Assembly: GCF_020520425.1 (NCBI RefSeq)
Contig: NC_079490.1
Coordinates: forward strand, 1,612,001-1,676,000
DNA length: 64,000 nt
Direction of reading: 5' to 3'
DNA from: Spinacia oleracea
Taxonomy: Eukaryota > Streptophyta > Magnoliopsida > Caryophyllales > Amaranthaceae
Shown: piece by piece, positions 34,801-46,500 of the stretch
Numbering within the stretch: the stretch's first letter is position 1
Layout of the letters: every line of letters starts with the position of its first letter
Position numbers and translations under genes: made by a program
The notes under the pieces: model-generated
Told to the model about the DNA's origin: nothing
What the model saw: the letters and a program-made list of their open reading frames with translations, nothing else
The model's database searches: none

Positions 34801-37800
34801 CGGAAACTCCTAAAATTTCGGGGATTGTGTCCTATGGTCATATAAGATGTTGTAATCTTATAATTCCTATAGTAATTTATAACTGACCATTTTTGTAGAG
34901 AATAGTTTGAATGCATATGTATATTATGATGCTTGATGCACATGTGGGAGAAAAATAGAGGCAACAAATTTAGGCCATAATAGAACCAACTCATCAAGGC
35001 CTTGCAAAATCAATCAAACGACAAACATAAGAAAATTAACAAAAAGAAAAGAGCACGCTAAAGAAAACAAAGAAAAGAGAGACTACGAGAAGAACCTTGG
35101 TACGAGGAAGCAAAACGTTTCTGGGGACATTTAACCCTTTTGAAATAGCAAACTGCTGAGCATCTAACAGTTTTGGTTGTGTGAAGCGAGTTCCTTCAAC
35201 GAAGAGAGCCAACCAAAAGGGAACAGGAAAATCCTTTAATTTCTCGTAACCTGACTGTGACATTTACCATTAATCAACTATTTAACAAGAAAAACCAAAC
35301 CAAAAGTTTGATATGCATTTGGAAGTACCTTTAGGGTGCTTTCATCTTCAGCCCATCTCCTTTTGACAAAAATGTACTCAGAGAAACACATCGACCAACC
35401 AATAACCTGCATTTGGTGCAAAAAATTATTTTATTCAAAACATAAAGAAGTATCAAGACACCATATAATTCCGTTTGAAGTTTGTTCGCTATTATATCTG
35501 GTAATTACTGATGAGAGGACTATTAATGAGCAAGGATATTTCATTACTCGTGTTCTGATGTGACCATTAAGACATTACTCATGAGTCATTAAGAAATTTT
35601 ACTTTTTAAGTTCTGAAGTACTATTCAGAGGAGTAATTTGGGATCTGTATACATGTCAATGAGCATCCTTTACTCTGCGATTTCTTATTGATGGAATAGG
35701 ATTAAATCTCGTAGAATAGCTGTACTTTAGCCCAGAAAAGCAATATCTAGAAAGAAAAATAATGTAAATACAACCAGTAAGGAAATACTCATGAACTATT
35801 GAACTGCATAATGCCATAATCATACATAAATCATAGGAGTCAGCAACTATCAGCATTAGCTATCTTAGGAGATTAATATTGTTAGTCAAATGATTCTTTT
35901 AACATCATTATTCAAGAAAACAACAAAGATTATCAAAGATGTATCTTATTCATCGGTTGCATACTTGCATCAATGTAAATCTGCTGTTGAGGAAACACAT
36001 TAGTCTCAGCCAAATGCAGAGAAAAATACATCAAATGTGCAAATTGTAAATGTCAACATGAAAACTTTTGATTCTAGTTTACAAACTTGTAATAAATTTC
36101 ACTCATATTAGTTTAGAGTCTTAAGCTCCCACAACAGTTGAAGCAATAGAAACTCACCGGAAGATACCTTAAAACATTCTTCATGATAGCCATAGTACAA
36201 CCTAGGCAACCTGCTCTCTGTTTCAGAACAAACAGACAGCTGTTAATGACTGAAAACTGAACATTTGGATGATGATCATTAAATCTAGACATTACTCTGA
36301 TTCAAATAAGCAAGTGTTATGTTTTTTTTATAAAAGATACGGAATTCTGTTAAATATACAGAACTGCATTGCAGAAAGTCTTAACAACTACAGTATTCTG
36401 GTGACATCATATTTCTATGAAGTATGAACTATGAAGTATTTGGATTAATGTTGCACACAGAAATTTCAGCAATGTGGTATAAGACATGTATGCAACAAAA
36501 AAATTATAAATGCGAAATGAGTGTTTCATTCATAGAGTTTTAGTTCTGAAATTTATATTGGATTTCTTGAAGAGCACCTGAGCTAAGACCCATCCAATAA
36601 GCCAATCAATGTCACTTCTATGGTTGGAGATAAGAAGAGCGTGTTCTTTACCTGAAAAAGTGTCACTAAATTATGTAAGTTCACCAAAAACGGAATATAT
36701 TATACATTAACTTAAATCTGGAAGTGATAGGCAAAAACAACAAATTCAGACACTTCAAAACAACTGCAAAGAACTTAAAAATAGGAATTCTTAGGATTCA
36801 GAACTAATGTATCTCACCCATCAAACGCAATGTCTCAGAATCAGTGTGCAGCTCCACCTGCAACAACCCAACTTTTTAATACAAAAACAGAAAAAATAAA
36901 GATATCTAAAAGGAAACTGTCAATGGTGATTACCAACCTTCACACCTGCCCACCAATCAAAGAGCCAAACAGCCTCTGACCACAACAGTTCTGTTACTAC
37001 TTTGTTTAATCTCCGATACATATTCTTTGATAGAGGTCGAACTAAGACATAAAGGATAGCCTGGAAATACAAGCACATGCAAATAAAGGATTCAAGATAT
37101 GCATATTAGTCTAAGAAAATCATCATCATCATCTAAGTTTTTCACACAAAGCAATCATACAACAAGTCAGCACCGAAAAACAAAAAGTACAGAAGCAAAG
37201 AACAATCACATATCTGTTCTAAATTAAATACAAGATGTTTATGAATTGATATTATTTAGTGGCCTTGGATCATACAGTGTACTATACAACATCAGTGACA
37301 TGAAATAGTCGCATCTCAATTTGATTAACACGCGAACTCCAAAGCCAATGATCCATCCACCTCAGTGACAAGAAGTACATTTGTTACCTCGATTCTTCAT
37401 TTTACCTCAAATACCCATGTCGGATCCTCGACACTCGGACATGGGTATGGACACTTGGACACTTCATTTTGGTCCAAAATCATTCAACTTTTTCACAACA
37501 AGGGCGTGTCGGGTACTTAGACACGTACCCGTGTCCGATATGGGTATCCGAGTCCGGGTAACATACTAACATACTAACATAGAGTACATGATATATGATG
37601 TATATATCAACCTAGTCCTAAGCCCCTAGCAACAAGTTAACAATACCCATTTTGATCCTACTTTCTGTAGGATTGAAGATTATAATGTACTCGACTGCTC
37701 GTAGTACAATATTTTGTAGGCCAATATCGAGACTCGTTCCAGAAAACCCTAATCCTATAAACATCCCACAGCCATTACACATTCACCATCTCCTCCGAAC

Positions 37801-38501
37801 TTCTATTCAATTGAAGCCAAATACAAAGGGAATATAGCAGCTACTTCCCTCCTACTCAAGCATAAATCTAAGGTGAAATTATCACTTTCATTTTCCTATT
37901 CCTATGAATATAATACCAGTGATTGGGAAAAACTTCTCAGTTAATCTCAGTGATTACAATATTGCCATTTGATTGGGAAGATTTCCCAATCACTGAGATT
38001 AAGTCAGAATTTCTCTATTTCCCTTCCTTCACTATCAAATCGCATGTAATTTTTAAAACCAAACATGGGAAATGCTATTTTTCTTTTCTTTTCCTTCCAA
38101 TTCCCTTCTACCAAATGGTTTATGAACAAAATTCCCATCCATAATCTGTTTGCAATTGCAACATCGTTCCAACAATCCAAAACCATCCTTCTGATGATTA
38201 ATTAGCCTAATTACATAAAATAAAATCTTATGAAATCTCCCTCAAAAAATTCAAGCTGTCAATTTCACTCGTAAAATTGAAAACCCATCAAACAATTTAT
38301 TCATCAAAACCAACATTCGACGCAAATTTAAGAAAACTTATATGCAACAATCAAATTAAACAAATTATGAAATTTAGCAGAAAAACATGATGATAATGGA
38401 AATGGGGTTTACGGGTTTACCTGAATGAGATTAACAATTAGGCCTGAAAGAAGAAAAACTAATCCCACTGGAATAATAACAAAAATAACAGGAATTTCCA
38501 T
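31880..38501 (-). CDS. LPAT2: 1-acyl-glycerol-3-phosphate acyltransferase (LPAT2/3 class)
   Basis: Transfers an acyl chain from acyl-CoA to lysophosphatidic acid to make phosphatidic acid, in the ER. Exons, 5' to 3': 38421-38501, 36938-37060, 36818-36857, 36578-36651, 36158-36217, 35329-35406, 35096-35254, 34021-34146, 33761-33853, 32686-32772, 31880-32110. Frame is kept across all joins, giving 383 residues, near the 376-389 of Arabidopsis LPAT3 and LPAT2. A membrane segment spans about 3-30. The acyltransferase NHX4D motif is Asn91-His92..Asp97, and the second motif FVEGTR is at 170-175. Two hydrophobic stretches lie in the last 76 residues. The protein ends LLKR, a possible dilysine-like ER signal, but that is weak. 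LPAT2 versus LPAT3 is not settled by eye. Introns carry a hAT MITE and satellite monomers. Confidence 0.93.
32184..32521 (+). mobile_element. hAT-type MITE in LPAT intron, 338 bp
   Basis: Same GC-rich family as 4923 and 13270. The right end is GATTAGGTCTA. The left begins TAGACGCC and then TAGACCTGATCA, as if the tip were doubled. Perfect 8-bp duplications GGATAAGC lie at 32176-32183 and 32522-32529. Confidence 0.88.
32925..33075. repeat. Tandem duplication in LPAT intron
   Basis: TTTTCCAA.AGAACAGCTAAAATCAG followed by CAGATGCAATTTCAGTATAG occurs twice, about 70 bases apart and nearly identical. Confidence 0.8.
33340..33650. repeat. Duplicated block, about 176-bp spacing, in LPAT intron
   Basis: CCCTTTACCCCGTTCAAACC then AAACGGCCCCTAA occurs at about 33360 and 33538. 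AGATGGGACTTTCTA and CATCGAAGGAAATAAGTC follow each copy. Confidence 0.8.
34440..34850 (+). repeat. 320-bp satellite monomers in LPAT intron
   Basis: About 1.3 monomers of the repeat at 2590-3270. The anchor AATTTGGAGGTT recurs at about 34457 and 34777, again 320 bp apart. GGTTCTAAGCACCCAATATG and GGGTATACGGGAAGCA match the other locus. Confidence 0.75.
37395..37565. repeat. Palindromic CGGACA/TGTCCG repeat in LPAT intron 1
   Basis: Left arm contains ATACCCATGTCGGATCC and right arm GTGTCCGATATGGGTATCCG. It is likely a worn MITE, with ends not resolved. Confidence 0.45.
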
Positions 38502-40104
38502 TTCTTCAATAATTTTCAGATTGAAATAAATTAGATTCTTAATCAAGATTAAGACAATGAATTAGGAAGAAATTGATTTGAAGAAAAGTGGGAGAAAATC
38601 TAATTAAAATGTTGGAATTTTCATAGTTTGTAGTTTGTACGCACATGACGTGCGAAGCAACAACCTGGAGTGATGAATATCATGGGTTAGACTCATTAAG
38701 AACTTAAATTAATTTGGGGTTGACTCTTGTGAAGAAAATTGAAAATGGCGTTGACTTTTGTTCAAACATAAAAAGTCCAAAATAGGCAACTCAACACCAT
38801 AATAAGACATGAATCCGATAAAATGATGAAGAAGTGTGAATTAGACTAATTTAATGTTAATGTTATATGGTCATATATAAATGTTCAAATATCACGTGTT
38901 GGGCATGACTTAATAAAGATGGTATTGGGTCAGGTTGGCTCGTGACAAGACACGTTTTGAGTACATAATTAAATAACATTATGAGATAAATATTTCGCAA
39001 GGAATAATCTAATTAGGACTTCTTCTTTTTTTCCTTTTAGTACTTTTCTATTGTAATCTTTTTGGGATCATGTGCTGATAGCCTGATAGCATTGTTGTCT
39101 AACGCTCATATTATATTTTACAAGTGATAAGTCAATGTGAGACGTAATGCTCCTCCTAATATAAATAGAATGTACACTCTTCTTTATGCAAAGTCAATAT
39201 AACATCTTCCCTCATGTTCACTCTATAATTTTATATATATGAGCTATGCATTTCAGTTACTATTTCAGGATAGACACGACACGACACATTACTGTGTGTA
39301 TTTCTCTTGGGCCACATCTTGTTAGAAAAAGTATGATAAGAAACGACAAATTATGCCAAAATACGCGAGATTGACTTACATATGCAAACTCGACTTGGTG
39401 GCACACCAATACACTTGGTTGCTCGCTTGCATGGGGATCCCTTTTAAATGTTTCAGTATGACACGACACTTACGTGATGGCAATAACTCAAATCTATCCA
39501 AGTCTCTTTATAACTAATAATTTTAGTAACACATTTCATATTAACTTATAAAGTAGGACAACATTTGTTAACAAGCTTTTCATATACCTCCATCAAATTA
39601 ATTCAAAGTCCTTTTGAAGAGAGTGGATTATTTACAAGATTTTATCGATTAAAATTTCAAAACTCTAAATTTCAAATCAAGTGAGACGGATTTTACTTTC
39701 GAATAAATTTTCGTCCAATTTTAAACCTTATTATTATTTGAAAATTTTCATCAATTACTAACTACATGTTTAGTGAGTATGTCAATTACTATCTAGGTTG
39801 TTAAAAAATGTCAACTACTACGATTACTACTACTTTTTAAATTATTTATTATCAATTACTAACTTAACCCATATTTCAACCAATTAGTCTATCATAATTA
39901 ATCGTTAATCATAATCTTTTTTTCTACAACACATTGCACCTTCTTGATTAGTCTACTAGAGGTTGGGTTAGTTGTTGGAGAAGTCTTTGTCACAAGTGAC
40001 TTGTGTCCATATTGGACACAAGTGAGTACCAATACAGAATTTGGAGTACCAATACAGAATATGTTAGTACCAATACAAATTATGTGAATACCAATAATAA
40101 CACA
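38502..40104. other. Divergent intergenic region between LPAT and RBP45
   Basis: Head-to-head region of about 2 kb up to the RBP45 start. It should contain the LPAT promoter at the left. A GACACGACAC-rich worn repeat lies at about 39270-39480. Elsewhere it is AT-rich with nothing recognised. Confidence 0.45.
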
Positions 40105-40106
40105 TA

Positions 40107-40365
40107 CTTCCTCCGTCTTTTAATACTCGCAACGTTTGTTAGTTTCACGCATGCCGATGCACAACTTTGATCAATTATATCTTAAATTCTCTTTATGTAA
40201 AAATTATAAAAAGTTGATATTTTGAAAATATATATTGAGACGAATCTAACAAGATCCCACGTGACTATATTTTATCTTATATAAAAAACACTACGAATAG
40301 TCAAAGTAGATTATATGAATAGTGACAAAATTCCAAACGTTGCGACTATTAAAAGACGGAGGAAG
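40107..40365. mobile_element. Stowaway-like MITE upstream of RBP45
   Basis: Near-perfect inverted ends: CTTCCTCCGTCTTTTAATA and its partner TATTAAAAGACGGAGGAAG, with AACGTTTG/CAAACGTT inside. TA flanks at 40105-40106 and 40366-40367. It lies 135 bp before the RBP45 ATG, so probably within the promoter. A decayed sister is at 62799-63063. Confidence 0.88.
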
Positions 40366-40500
40366 TATGACTTATATTGGTGGTATTTCTAAGCAATTTT
40401 GCATTTTGGTACTTCCGTTACTAAAGAAAGGAGGCTAATAAGTTCCGGTTTGGGTCGACGAAACCAGAAGTAGGAGAAAGCGCGAAGACGAAGCACAAGA

Positions 40501-43500
40501 ATGGCAGCTCCTCAACCGCACCATCATCAACCACAAACCCTAGAAGAAGTTCGAACTCTTTGGATTGGTGACCTTCAAATTTGGGTCGACGAGTCCTATA
40601 TTCTCAATTGCTTCGCACAATCTGGGGAGGTAATTTTCTCTCTCCTATCCTCTCCTCACCCCCTTCTCTTTTCTGTTGATTATCTGCTGTTTAACTTCAA
40701 TTTGGGTGCTAAATTTATCATTAGTTTAGTCAATCATACGATTTTGGAGGTGGGGTTTTGTTGGTTTACCATTTTTTATGGTTTAATTTCAATTTCAACT
40801 TTGTTGCTGGGAAATATCTTTTCTGTTGATTATCTGCTGTTTAACTTCAATTGGGGTGCTAAATTTATCATTAGTGTTATAACGGATGCAAAGAAAGATT
40901 AAATAACGTAATTAAAGAACGCAGAGATTTAACGTGGTTCACTAACAATGTGTTAGCTACGTCCACAGGCAGAGGGGAGGAAAGTTTTATTGATCTTGAG
41001 GAATACAGATTACAGAATACGGCTAGGTTTTCACCTAAAGAGTTTATATACTACTCTCTAGACAGATGCGGAAAAGCCCAGAAAATAGGCCCAAAATAGA
41101 TAACCCGTGTCCAAAATAACAGATACCGTAAAGTTCGGGGGCGTTGCCCCCGAACCCCTAAACCAGGACCCCGACTCGCTGACCGGTCAGCGAGATCCCC
41201 GTGCTGGGGCGTTTCAGTAAGGGGTTTGACCAATTCAAGGCATTATCTAACAATTAGTTTAGTTAATCATACGATTTTGGAGGTGGGGTTTTGTTGGTTT
41301 ACCAAATTGTTAGTGTTAATTTCAATTTCAACTTTTTTGCTGGGAAATATAAACTTTGAATTTGGGAGTCGATTCATCTGTTGAAGGGGTTGTATTAAAA
41401 CTCGATTTTCCATCGATTTGTAGCAAGAAATAAAAGCTAGCTAGTTTGTATAATCCCTGTTTCTTTGAGCTGAATCTTGGTTTTCCAAGAATGTAGTTAA
41501 TCATAGGATTTTGGAGGTGGGGTTTTGTTGGTTTTCCTATTGTTATTGTTAATTTTCAATTTCAACTTCGTTGCTGGGAACTAAAAACTTAGAATTTGGC
41601 ATCCGAGCTTGATTTTTGATTGATTTATCGCAAGAAATAAAGCTAGATAGTTTGTATGGTCCCTGTTTCTTTGAGTTGAATCTAGGTTTTCTAAGAATGT
41701 AGGTAATCATAGGATTTTGGGGGTGGGGTTTTCTTGGTTTACCAATTGTTATTGTTAAATTGCAATTTCAACTCTGTTGCTGGGAAATAAAAACTTTGAA
41801 TTTGGCATAATCTATTCCTGTTTCTTTGAGCTGAATCTAGGTTTTCTGAGAATGTAGTTTCAACTGAAACTCAGAATATGCACTTCTTTTGTCGAAGTGA
41901 AGCCTCTTATTTTCCCTTGTATGATCTAATGGTCTAGATATTGTTGAGAGTTGGAAAAGAAGTTATGAGTATTAGGTTTGGGAGGAAGATTTGGAGGTCC
42001 AGTGAGGCAGTTGGGGGAGACTTAAGGGTTTGGTTAGAGGAGAGACAAAAGATTATTGCGGTGTAAATAGTTATGAGTATTAGGTTTGGGAGGAAGATAT
42101 GGAGGTCCAGTGAGGAAGTCGGGTGAGACTTAAGGGTTTGGTTAGGGGAGAGACAAAAGATTATTGCTGGGTAAAAATCATGGACTTGTAAATTATGCAC
42201 TCCGTACGTTCTATAACCATAACAAACACCACCTTGTTTAGTTAGAGGAGAGATAAAAGATTGTCGCAGTGTAAGAAATTATGGACCGTGTAAACTATGG
42301 ACCTTCTATGACAATAACAAACACCACCACCTAGTTAGGCGGCGAGGCATCTCCCTTTGGTGCACTTGGAGAAGATTAGATGTATGAAGCTCAATGTTGT
42401 TCCTTTTTGCTATTAGAAAAAGAAAGTTTTTTGTGACCAGATTGAAGTTTTGCACATTATCATATCATCAAGTAGTGCTGGTGCAACCAGTGGTTGAATA
42501 AAGAGGGGTGTGATGTTCAGATACAACATGTTTGCTGGGTTGGAAATCACTTTGGGAATAGTCTGTTTGGAGATATACGAGAAAGCGCCAGTCCACTACT
42601 TGCTGAAGACATGACCCTTAACAGGGATTTATTGGCATGCTATAATTTATGCAGCTGATCACAAGTAAAGAAGTTTCTTTTCCCTTTTTGAATAATTTTA
42701 TTGGCAATGTTCCTTTTGCCCACCTCTCACTCCCCAACCCCCTCCTTTCCACTTATGTATGTTTTATCTGGTATGACTTGGGGTCAAGGTTGTTAGATTT
42801 CATTAGGTAGGAGCCGTAGGAAATGTCCCGTTACGGAGAGCATGGCCATGGACCTAGATAGGAATCAACACAAGTAGGGACATTTTTATTCCCTCTTAGG
42901 ATATTTTGTTGGCAGTGTACCTTTTCCATTCCTCTTATCCCCCCCCCCCTCCTCCTTTTTACTTGTATGTGTACTACCCTAGAATCCTATATGACTTGGT
43001 GTCGAGGACTCCTTGTGCTTTCCTTGGTATTTGCTATTTTCTATTTTAATCTACTTTCTTAACTATTTAGTCAGTACCCATAGATGTCATCCTAGTGCAC
43101 ATTTCCCCCCTTATTCACCTATAGTTGTTGATGTTTGGTTGTTGTATCATCGTTAAAATATTTTCCTATCCGGCTATCCTTCTTCTTATTACTGTGAATC
43201 TGTGATGGTGTTTCACCTACACTTCAACGAACTTCATTATGTTTTTTCTTAAGAAGAAAAATGATTCAATCTGGGCCTTTCACTTATAGCCTTTAAAATA
43301 GTTGATACTTTCTATGATGAATTGATGAGTAAGGGGTACGGCAGTGTACACTTTGTTCCTCCAGTTCCTGTTTAAGTGGAATTGATATTGAGTGTGGTGG
43401 CCGTTTTAATAATTACTGTTAGCGGAGATGTAGAGCCATAGTAATATACTTTTATGTGTTATTATGTAGGTTATTTCTGTGAAGGTCATCCGTAACAAGC

Positions 43501-46500
43501 TTACTGGCCATCCAGAGGGGTATGGATTTGTCGAGTTTGTTTCGCATGCAGCTGCTGAACGTGTTTTGCAATCGTATAACGGAACTCCCATGCCAGGAAC
43601 TGAGCAGCCTTTCAGACTAAATTGGGCATCATTTGGGATTGGAGAAAGAAGACCTGATGCGGGTCCCGAGCATTCTATCTTTGTGGGTGATTTGGCACCT
43701 GATGTTTCAGATTATTTGTTGCAAGAAACCTTTAGAGCTCACTATCCTTCAGTAAGGGGAGCAAAGGTTGTAACTGATCCGAGCACTGGTCGTTCAAAGG
43801 GATACGGGTTTGTTAAATTTGCAGATGAAATGGAGAGAAACCGGGCCATGACTGAAATGAATGGCCAATACTGTTTATCAAGGCCTATGCGTATTAGTGC
43901 TGCAACTCCTAAAAAGTCACCAGGGATCCAGCAACAGTATGCTGTAGCCAAAGGTAACCTTTTTTTCAGGCATACTTTATTCTAGACCTGGTCAAAGGCG
44001 GGCCGGGCTGCGACCATAAAAATCTGCCCATTATGCTGGGCCGGGCCAATTTTGTGTGCCCAAAACTGCTATTTCAGGCCAAAAATAACGGGCTTTTGGG
44101 CCACTTTGGGCTAGGTCAAATTTATAACTAAAAATTGGTGTTTTACGTTGCCCAAAGCCCGTTTTTTAAATACCGGGCAGGGCCCGAAAACTGGGCCGAA
44201 ATATTCTGCCCAAAACCCGCTACTTTTCGGGCCGGTCGGACCGGGATCATGTTGATCAGATCTACTTTATTCTTATTTGCAAGATTTCTCATAACATTTT
44301 AGCATTTTGGATCTTTTCCTGTGTGATTTCGAACATGTAGAATGTACTCAGCTTTATTTTACTTTGACAGCCCTATATCCTGCTCCAACATACGTAGTGC
44401 CAGCAGTTCAACCAGTTCAACAATTACCAGTGGAGAATGATCCGAATAATACAACGGTAAGTGGGAAGCAGAGATGGGCCATGTCAGTGTATCTGGACTT
44501 ATGATACCTTGTCTTATTAGCTTTTATGTGTACTTTCTTTTTTTTGCAGATTTATGTTGGTAATTTGGACCCAAATGTAACCGAAGAAGAGCTGAGACAA
44601 CATTGCTTGCATTTTGGAGAGATTGGCTATGTCAAGATCCCAGCTAGTAAAGGATGTGGTTTTGTGCAGTATGCAGTTAGGTAGGTATATTTATAGCTTT
44701 CTATAACGCATGACTTAGTCTCCATTAATATATGGTTATGCCTGTGTAATCTTTCTCTTTTGACTAATAACTTATCAATTCCTTAAATGTATTGTGTTGT
44801 TTGCAGGGCATCTGCTGAAGAAGCTATACTGAAGATGCAAGGAACTGTGATAGGTCAGCAACCAGTTCGTGTTTCATGGGGCAAGAGCCCAACTGCTAAA
44901 CAGGTAATGTTTCCCTGGAAAATTTTCAAGCCCTCTGTATAATTACATCCATTTAGAGTACATTTACTTTCAGCTTCGAGTTTACGCAAATTCAGAAGTC
45001 AGGCTCCATTCTATTCAACTTATTTTGACTGAACTTATATTATCTGAACTTATATTATCTGAACTTAACTGAACTTATTTGAACTTATTTTATGTGAAAA
45101 AAACTTATTTTGTCTGAAATAAACTTATTTGTGTGTGAAAATGTCTGAAAAAAACTTATTTTTTTCTGAACTTATCTGAACTTATTTGAACTTAACTAAA
45201 TTTTTCTGAACTTATTTTGTCTGAAATAAGTCGAACTGAACTCTGAAACATCTTTAGGACTCTGCTGCATGGGGTCAGCAAGTGGATCCGAGCCAGTGGG
45301 GTGCATACTATGGATATGGGCAAGGTTATGACGCCTACGCATATGGTGCTGGTGCTCAGGACCCATATGCTTACAATGCATATGCTGGGTATGCTCAGTA
45401 TCCTCAGCAGGTGAGATCTTTGTCCCTAACTTCTAAATTACAGATGTTTCTGTCATAATGTAAATGGAATTGCATTTGATTTGTTAGTAGCAGTTGTTTA
45501 GTGTCTTTTATTTATTTACCTTTCAAGTTTCATCAACACTAAAACAGATCATTTGACCCTCGCTTTGACCGTATTGATGTTTCTGTCATAATGGAAATGG
45601 AATTGCATTTGATTTGTTAGTAGCAGTTGTTTAGTGTCTTTTTTTTTTTTTTTTTACCTTTCAAGTTTCATCAACACTAAAACAGATCATTTGGCCCTCG
45701 CTTTGACCGTATTGATGTTTCTGTCATAATGGAAATGGAATTGCATTTGATTTGTTAGTATCAGTTGTTTAGTGTCTTTTATTTATTTACCTTTCAAGTT
45801 TCATCAAGACTAAAACAGATCATTTGCCCTCGCTTTGACCGTATTGATGTTTCTGTCATAATGGAAATGGAATTGCATTTGATTTGTTAGTAGCAGTTGT
45901 TTAGTGTCTTTTATTTATTTACCTTTCAAGTTTCATCAACACTAACAGATCATTTGCCCTCTCTTTGATCGTATTGTCTTTCCTTCAGGCCTTTCTGCAA
46001 CTTTTCTATTACATATCCTGATTCAAACTTCTCATAGTTGGGTACTTGGATTTTGGGATGATATATGAATGCCTGTTTCTGATAAACCTTGTATAGGATT
46101 GAAAGGAAAACATCCTCTAGAACAAAAAAAACAAATAGAAAAAGAAAATGTTGGACTTATAACTGGCATTAATATATGAATATACTTCTGCCAAAAAAAT
46201 ATGATGTTAGTCGGAATAACATCATTAACAATTTGAACTTGCTAGATGACTGATAGGCTTGACATAGATCTGGCTAATACACAACCTATATACATTATGG
46301 ACTTTTTTTTGTGGGGTTAGAAAGAGTGTTTAAACCTCTGAAGTTTGATTAAAGTACAAAAGTGGGTTTGGTAATTATGCTCGACTCTTGACGGATGTTG
46401 GACTTGGTAGTCTTCATGGTCTTTACTCTTTACGTTACGGATTTCTTTTTTGTCAGGGACTCGGGACCGGGGGATGGGAAGGGAGTGTTTATGTCTACGA

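Noticed and set aside
40630-40902. Extension of RBP45 exon 1 into the intron as an open frame
   Set aside because: Exon 2 continues RRM1 in phase from the GT at 40630, and the extension consists of duplicated intron sequence.
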